DNA from: Tragulus kanchil
Taxonomy: Eukaryota > Chordata > Mammalia > Artiodactyla > Tragulidae
Assembly: GCA_022376925.1 (NCBI GenBank)
Contig: JAIOJX010000026.1
Span: 198,190,400 to 198,254,399, forward strand
Direction of reading: 5' to 3'
Length of the DNA: 64,000 bases
How positions within the stretch are numbered: the first letter of the stretch is position 1; the number at the start of each line of letters is the position of its first letter. This document shows, piece after piece, positions 61,201 to 64,000 of this stretch. The position numbers were made by a program, and so were the translations under genes. Under the pieces are notes generated by a model. The model was not told the origin of the DNA. It made no database searches and saw only the letters and a list, made by a program, of their open reading frames with translations.

Positions 61201-63666
61201 GTATCTCTCCCATACACACATTTATGTATAGCTCTTTTTGATTTTTCTGATAGGTCATAGTCGAACAGTTGTTGGAATTGAAGAGAGAAAAAACCGAGCA
61301 TTGTGTTTACTAATATTTGATCCTGGATGTCCTTCTCGAGAAATGCAGAAACTCTTAAAGCAAGACATGGAAGTTAGCAGTCTCAAGCAGCTACGGAAAT
61401 TTGTGGGGAATTTAAAACATAAGCAATACCAGATAGTGGCAGTAGAGGGTGTTCTTTCTTCAGAGGAGAAAATTGTAAGTATTTATTATGTGAAGCTTGG
61501 ACAGGTTGAACTTCAGAGTGTAAAATTTTTAAGTCAAAATCAGTGTTATTCCTTTGTAATCCCTAACATTCAGTTATGTGTAACATTAGGTTGGCAAAGA
61601 TATGTTGTTTGTATGATATGTCATTTAATTTTGGAATGGACATCTTTAAATTTCAAATGGTACCTGATACTGTCAAATATTTTACTCAGAGCTTCATCAA
61701 AATGTTAAATTTTATAACATTTAATTTTGAATATCAGGGGAGTAATAAAAATGGCAACATGTATGGTAACTTGATCCAAGGAGTTCCAACTCATTAGTTT
61801 TACAATTATTGTTGATTAAATGTGATTCTAGCAATTCCTGAGGCTCCAAGTTAGGCACTTGGGTATATGGATATAGCATTAGAAATATAGTTATCACACT
61901 GTTGAGAAGGTGAAGTACTCTGAGAGGCATTTTTTCTTTCAGATTCAAGAACTGTCCACACATATATACTTACTGGATATATACAATTCCAGAAATTAGC
62001 TTCAGTACAGTTGCCTCTTTATACTTTGCATTTAAGTAATGAGTAGTACATCATAGAAGAATTCCTAGAAAACAGAAACTCTCCATTTTTATAAACTGAA
62101 GCTATGGGGTAGCATATCAGGTTTAGAAAATGTACAGTTCTCAAATCTTAAAGAAAAAAAAATGTCCCTTTTAGAGTACTTCACCTTTGTTTTCCTCTAA
62201 AGAGAGACAGAGCAGTACAGAAGAGCATTTATGAAGAGCAATAGGATCGTGAGGGAGCAGACTAGCTTTGTTTGAAATGAGAGATGGAGCTGGAGTAATA
62301 TTTTCAGCCTCACAGCTTTTCCTTTGTATAAGGCAAAGATTGTTTAAGAGGCTCTTCAATTTATGATACATTAGAGGTTTCTTTGCAATGACTTGAATAC
62401 CAAAATTGCATTCATTTTTAAGAATTCTATCATTAATTTGGCTGAATGAAGTCAGAGGTTACTTTTAACTGTTAACAAATACCAAGATGGGGATTCCCTG
62501 GTGGTCTAGTGGTTAAGAATCCGTCTTGCAATGCAAGAGACACCAGTTCGATCCCTGATCCAGGAAGACCCCACATGTTAAGGAGCAACGAAGGCCGTGT
62601 GTCTCAACGACTGAGGCAGCACTCTAGAGCCCATTGGCCCCCACTACTGAAGCCTGAGTGCGTAGAGCCTGTGCTCTGCAACAGGAGAAGCCACTGCAAT
62701 GAGAAGTTTGCGCACAAAGAATAGACCCCCTGCTCGTCTCAACTAGAGAAAGCCTGAGTGCAGCAATAAAGACCCCACCACAACCAAAAATAAATAAATA
62801 AATCTTAAAAAAAAAAAAACAACAAGCAACCAAAGAAAAAAATATTAAAAAAAAAAAAAACCTCAAGATGCTAGTTCACCAATATATAGGTAACATTTTT
62901 TTTTAAGTGTTTCTTTTTTTAATTTTTGGCCTCTTTTATTGTTTTTTTTATTTGTTTATTTTCATCCATCTTTATTCTTTGGCCTGTGTGGGCCTCCCAT
63001 TACAGTGGCCCCTCTCAGTGCAGAGCACTGACTCTGGGGGCGTGCTCTCCAGAGTGCTGGCTTGCAGCTGGATGCACCAGTCCAGCCACTCCGCAGCATG
63101 TGGGGTCTTCTGGGGCCAGAGATCAAACCGATGCCCCTTGCATTGCAAGGTGGACTCTTTACCCACTGGACCACCAAGGAAGCCCTGCAGATAACTTTTG
63201 AGATCATAGGTGGGGTTAAATACTATCATGAAGTTTAGCTGAGCATTTTACTTAGCTATTTTCTTTCTGGCCTTGGAAAGTAAGGCCTTGGTGGAATTTC
63301 TCTGCTCATAGCCTCGTCTCTATCTCTCCTTCCCTATTTTTAGCTGATTTTTACTTTTGATTCATTATTCCATAAAAAGGTTATATTTTCTTTTTAATTT
63401 TTTGTGTTTTATCTTTATCTCAGTTTTTAAAATTTTTTTTATGGATTGGCTTTAAAAATGTTTTTCCTAAGTTGGAAGTTGTACTATTCTTTACAGGATT
63501 TCCACTATCTTGAAAAAGATTCCAGATTTTACTTTTTTGTATTAGGTGATAAATTAATACATATCTAATTAATTGACATCTCACTTACAATTAACATTTT
63601 TAAAATTTCTTTTCCAAGGCCAGGAGACAAGCTTCTCAATTCTTCACAGCCGAGAAGATCCCTTGA
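39692..63666 (+). CDS. ZUP1: ZUP1 (ZUFSP), zinc finger-containing ubiquitin peptidase 1, complete
   Basis: Cysteine peptidase of the C78 fold that cleaves K63-linked ubiquitin chains and acts with RPA-linked genome maintenance. Nine coding exons (562, 111, 122, 169, 189, 166, 152, 221, 48 bp) join in phase to 579 codons plus TGA; the human protein is 578 residues. Visible domains: four C2H2-like fingers (C4/C7/H20/H25; C32/C35/H48/H53; C157/C160/H173/H178; C196/C199/H212/H216), an MIU ubiquitin-binding helix around [12 protein letters not shown] (235-246), and the peptidase domain with nucleophile Cys361 in [10 protein letters not shown], His492 in GHSRT and Asp513 in FDPG, matching human C360/H491/D512. 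The start is the Met that opens the first finger. Five segments of the coding sequence occur more than once because of ~1.1 kb tandem duplications; a literal reading of all copies would break the frame. Confidence 0.94.
40789..41350 (+). CDS. ZUP1: ZUP1 first coding exon (copy 2)
   Basis: Identical 562-bp coding exon 1097 bp downstream of copy 1, with the same acceptor (exon start 40741) and donor. Using both would give a second start and a frame shift. The intron that follows this copy continues normally, so this is the better copy to use in a gene model. Confidence 0.8.
41613..41821 (-). mobile_element. Bov-tA SINE
   Basis: Antisense full-length copy (gtgttagttgttcagtcctg to cctgagccacagggaagctc). 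Duplicated at 42707-42916 by block 12. Confidence 0.85.
42354..42444 (+). pseudogene. ZUP1: Third partial copy of the ZUP1 first coding exon (3' 91 bp)
   Basis: The last 91 bp of the exon (from CCATTCTGTGG, inside finger 3) appear a third time, again followed by the donor gtaaag, but with no acceptor or 5' part. It is the left edge of duplication block 12, which starts inside the second copy of block 11. Confidence 0.85.
42707..42916 (-). mobile_element. Bov-tA SINE (duplicate copy)
   Basis: Copy from duplication block 12; same sequence as 41613-41821. Confidence 0.82.
43431..43708 (+). mobile_element. SINE family S
   Basis: Plus-strand copy inserted in an antisense L1, with a perfect 17-bp target-site repeat AAGAATATATATTTTGG at 43414-43430 and 43709-43725. 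Confidence 0.9.
44807..45453 (-). mobile_element. ART2A/BovB-type ruminant retroelement
   Basis: Contains gttcagtcactaagtcatgt, catgtccattgagtcagtga, cagggttgatttcctttagg and catgactactggaaaaacca, hallmark blocks of the BovB-derived ART2A family, with a TTG repeat at its left end. Target-site repeat CAGATTTTG on both sides. It is interrupted at 45176-45368 by a further insertion. Confidence 0.82.
45176..45368 (+). mobile_element. Retroposed poly(A) sequence of LTR-like or unknown transcript origin
   Basis: Sharp insertion in the ART2A element with target-site repeat ATCAGTTC (45168-45175, 45369-45376), AATAAA at 45334-45339 and a 14-base A tail beginning 15 bp later. The body has about three imperfect ~55-bp repeats starting ttctccc/ttctcct. 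The end (taataaactttactttcctc) resembles the R region of a retroviral LTR. Noncoding; parent not identified. Confidence 0.6.
46024..46134 (+). CDS. ZUP1: ZUP1 coding exon 2 (copy 1)
   Basis: 111 bp, residues 188-225 ([20 protein letters not shown] onward), zinc finger 4 with C196, C199, H212 and H216. Acceptor taatacag, donor gtatgc. Confidence 0.92.
46205..46350 (+). mobile_element. MIR SINE relic
   Basis: Decayed MIR with ataataatacttcctaaagt and ggagataattaatgagaagt. Duplicated at about 47288-47433 by block 13. Confidence 0.5.
46535..46606 (+). pseudogene. ZUP1: ZUP1 coding exon 3, truncated and damaged duplicate
   Basis: Starts with the normal acceptor and matches 47618-47691, but near its end reads gttgggaacagc where the intact copy has gttggcgcaacagc. 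It then runs into 29 bp of foreign-looking sequence (46607-46635) with no donor. A degraded edge of duplication block 13. Confidence 0.8.
47107..47217 (+). CDS. ZUP1: ZUP1 coding exon 2 (copy 2)
   Basis: Identical to 46024-46134, 1083 bp downstream. 111 bp is in frame, so splicing both would add a fifth finger; the surrounding duplication is judged artefactual. Confidence 0.78.
47618..47739 (+). CDS. ZUP1: ZUP1 coding exon 3
   Basis: 122 bp, residues 225-265, the MIU ubiquitin-binding helix ([20 protein letters not shown]) leading into the long helical ubiquitin-binding arm. Acceptor ataatag, donor gtacag. Confidence 0.93.
47925..48185 (+). mobile_element. Nonautonomous hAT-like DNA transposon relic
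   Basis: gggactggtttcatgtcgac, ttttcatggacctggggtga, gcagatgagggggagcaact and cctgacaggtcacagactga follow the order of a common mammalian hAT-type nonautonomous element. Family name not certain. Confidence 0.5.
48190..49530. other. ZUP1 intron sequence, nothing recognised
   Basis: Single-copy, AT-rich intron between coding exons 3 and 4. Short open frames here have no family resemblance. Confidence 0.5.
49533..49701 (+). CDS. ZUP1: ZUP1 coding exon 4
   Basis: 169 bp, residues 266-321 plus one base ([20 protein letters not shown] onward, then [14 protein letters not shown]). Acceptor tttaatag, donor gtgagt. Single copy. Confidence 0.93.
50129..50345 (+). mobile_element. SINE family S, internally deleted
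   Basis: The head is cut after gggcttctcct and joined to the body at gacctgcaag. Short-tail subtype end (aaagaggccaaaaatt). Flanked by aaaaaatattaat on both sides. Confidence 0.82.
50505..50900 (-). mobile_element. MIR SINE relic split by Bov-tA
   Basis: Left part agactgaggaaattgtgact ... aggttaaattactctgct, right part ggttacacagctagctgttg, continuous once the Bov-tA at 50631-50842 is removed. Confidence 0.65.
50631..50842 (+). mobile_element. Bov-tA SINE inserted in a MIR
   Basis: Plus-strand copy: agcttcccaggtggtgctag, ggttgggaagatcctctgga, cactccagtattcttgcctg, cagaggagcctggcgggcta. The MIR sequence resumes at both sides. Confidence 0.88.
51339..51702 (-). mobile_element. SINE family S, long-tail subtype
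   Basis: Well-preserved copy with a G-rich extension at 51407-51445 and a long T run at the left. Target-site repeat aagatacatctct at 51326-51338 and after 51702. Confidence 0.87.
52055..52248 (+). mobile_element. Ruminant L1 3' end, 5'-truncated
   Basis: aaggacctaatgtatagctc, gggaactctgttcaatatta and ctttactatatacctgaaac through tacttcaatataaaataaaa match the 3' UTR of artiodactyl L1. Confidence 0.75.
52735..52923 (+). CDS. ZUP1: ZUP1 coding exon 5 (catalytic cysteine)
   Basis: 189 bp, residues 322-384 plus one base. It contains the peptidase signature [20 protein letters not shown] with nucleophile Cys361. Acceptor actttag, donor gtatgt. Its last 92 bp are repeated at 53907-53998. Confidence 0.93.
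53194..53359 (+). CDS. ZUP1: ZUP1 coding exon 6 (copy 1)
   Basis: 166 bp, residues 385-439 plus two bases of Lys440 ([20 protein letters not shown] onward, then [15 protein letters not shown]). Acceptor atttttag, donor gtatgt. Confidence 0.92.
53907..53998 (+). pseudogene. ZUP1: ZUP1 coding exon 5, 3' fragment duplicate
   Basis: Repeats the last 92 bp of the exon at 52735-52923, including the Cys361 codon and the donor, but has no acceptor. It is the left edge of the second copy of duplication block 14. Confidence 0.85.
54269..54434 (+). CDS. ZUP1: ZUP1 coding exon 6 (copy 2)
   Basis: Identical to 53194-53359, 1075 bp downstream. 166 bp is not a multiple of 3, so both copies cannot be used together. 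Confidence 0.78.
55415..55645 (+). mobile_element. MIR SINE relic
   Basis: gtagagtggttaagagctta, attagctctatgacttaact, tagtgataattaaatgtgat and gactgccatgtaataagagc, MIR in sense order. Confidence 0.7.
55668..57794. repeat. Direct duplication block 15
   Basis: Copy A 55668-56724, copy B 56737-57794, joint of 12 bp, mostly T. Differences are in C, A and T runs. Intron only. Confidence 0.92.
57795..58948. other. ZUP1 intron sequence, nothing recognised
   Basis: Single-copy AT-rich intron between duplication block 15 and coding exon 7. Confidence 0.5.
58949..59100 (+). CDS. ZUP1: ZUP1 coding exon 7
   Basis: 152 bp, residues 440-490 plus one base ([20 protein letters not shown] onward, ending KPPIYLQHQ). 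Acceptor ttttatag, donor gttagt. Single copy. Confidence 0.93.
59265..59640 (+). mobile_element. L2 LINE 3' end
   Basis: cagtgaggccttccctgact, tagaatgtaagttccatgaa, ctgcctggaacagtgcctgg and ttgttgaatggatga, the typical L2 3' end, in ZUP1 intron after exon 7. Confidence 0.75.
60167..60387 (+). CDS. ZUP1: ZUP1 coding exon 8 (copy 1)
   Basis: 221 bp, residues 491-564. It begins [11 protein letters not shown] with catalytic His492 and continues to [15 protein letters not shown] with catalytic Asp513. Acceptor ctgatag, donor gtaagt. Confidence 0.93.
61254..61474 (+). CDS. ZUP1: ZUP1 coding exon 8 (copy 2)
   Basis: Identical exon 1087 bp downstream of copy 1. The two differ only in the T-run lengths just before the acceptor. 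Using both would shift the frame. Confidence 0.78.
62489..62860 (+). mobile_element. CHR-2-type tRNA-Glu SINE
   Basis: Longer, older relative: head ggggattccctggtggtc, repeated ccactactgaagcctgag-type body, ...cagcaataaagaccccacc... and a TAAA/A-rich tail. The body differs from family S. Flanked by caagatg. Last intron of ZUP1. Confidence 0.8.
62900..63185 (-). mobile_element. SINE family S, short-tail subtype
   Basis: Head at the right end (ccaccaaggaagccc), tail aatttttggcctcttttatt at the left. Last intron of ZUP1. Confidence 0.85.
63619..63666 (+). CDS. ZUP1: ZUP1 last coding exon and stop
   Basis: Acceptor tttccaag, then 48 bp encoding [15 protein letters not shown] and TGA, the conserved ZUP1 C-terminus. 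Confidence 0.93.
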   Translation, partial: ARRQASQFFTAEKIP

Positions 63667-63856
63667 AGAATTTCAGGGATTGTGGAATTTAATTGATTGT
63701 GGCATTTTATTTTCTGGATTCAGATATTAAACTTCTTAATGCAATATGTGCATCTGTGGATTTTCTAAATATTTTAATTTCTAAGATATCTAAATTATGC
63801 CTTTAGTGCTTCATTGTTAAGTAATTATTTCAATAAAATGTCTTGTTTGCATTTTG
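63667..63856 (+). other. ZUP1: ZUP1 3' UTR
   Basis: Sequence from the stop codon to about 18 bp past the AATAAA at 63832-63837. A short AT-rich 3' UTR of about 190 bp; the exact cleavage site is inferred. Confidence 0.65.
63832..63837 (+). promoter_or_regulatory. ZUP1: ZUP1 polyadenylation signal AATAAA
   Basis: Canonical hexamer 166 bp after the stop, followed by a TG/T-rich stretch (tgtcttgtttgcattttg) typical of a downstream element. Confidence 0.65.
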
Positions 63857-64000
63857 AGTTTTGTATTCAGAAACTAGTTTCATACTATAGTTTTGTATTA
63901 TAAGTTACATGACTCTTTATTGGGTTCTTACTGGTGTGTATGTTCAGTATTTTTGCATGTATTAATTAGTTTAATTCTGTAAGACAAGTACTGTTAATAG

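Larger units (their letters stand above)
60113..62284. repeat. ZUP1: Direct duplication block 16
   Basis: Copy A 60113-61193, copy B 61202-62284, joint of 8 bp. Differences are single-base changes in T, A and G runs. It carries ZUP1 coding exon 8. Confidence 0.92.

Noticed and set aside
1..62284. Reading the repeated ~1.1-kb units as a new biological amplification system
   Set aside because: Units share only length, not sequence, ends or motifs; they cut through exons and repeats at random, and their joints hold corrupted flanking sequence. Assembly error explains all of this.

Overview
The window is nuclear DNA of a mammal, almost certainly a ruminant artiodactyl. It carries Bov-tA SINEs, an ART2A/BovB-type element and CHR-type tRNA-Glu SINEs, and two intron-rich genes whose exons translate cleanly into well-known vertebrate proteins. 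The commonest SINE is a CpG-rich tRNA-Glu-derived family (14 insertions), more abundant here than Bov-tA. That would be unusual for cattle and might indicate another ruminant lineage, for example a tragulid; this last step is a guess.

Two genes lie head to head. KPNA5 (importin subunit alpha-6) is on the minus strand, from its ATG at 35104 down to its twelfth coding exon at 2715. Its last ~120 codons lie left of the window. ZUP1 (ZUFSP, the K63-ubiquitin-specific peptidase) is on the plus strand, complete from its ATG at 39692 to its stop at 63666, with a poly(A) signal at 63832. Their CpG-rich 5' ends are separated by about 1.7 kb. The KPNA5 end has a YY1-type site; the ZUP1 end has a ZNF143-type site and ETS-type sites. 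Importin alpha carries classical NLS cargo into the nucleus; ZUP1 trims K63 ubiquitin chains in genome maintenance. Their adjacency agrees with the conserved neighbourhood on human chromosome 6q22.

The most striking property is structural. Sixteen head-to-tail direct duplications, nearly all 1.05-1.12 kb long (one 0.82 kb) and almost base-identical, run through introns, exons, repeats and the ZUP1 promoter alike. They duplicate KPNA5 exons 2, 6 and 7 and ZUP1 coding exons 1 (its tail three times), 2, 3 (part), 5 (part), 6 and 8. Several junctions carry short garbled versions of the sequence that properly flanks the unit. I read this as unmerged contig-end overlaps in the assembly, not biology. 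About 17 kb of the 64 kb is redundant, so the collapsed locus would be about 47 kb.

The rest is intron and repeat: old L1 fragments (6.5-9.2 kb, 15.0-17.8 kb, 22.7-23.1 kb, 41.9-45.5 kb), a young L1 3' end (52.06 kb), MIR/L2 relics, a hAT transposase relic (11.7-12.2 kb), a Tigger-type MITE-like element (21.6 kb), a three-level nested insertion (43.7-45.5 kb), and two retroposed elements I could not assign to a known family (13.26/27.68 kb and 45.18 kb). I found no prokaryotic features, CRISPR arrays or RNA genes.
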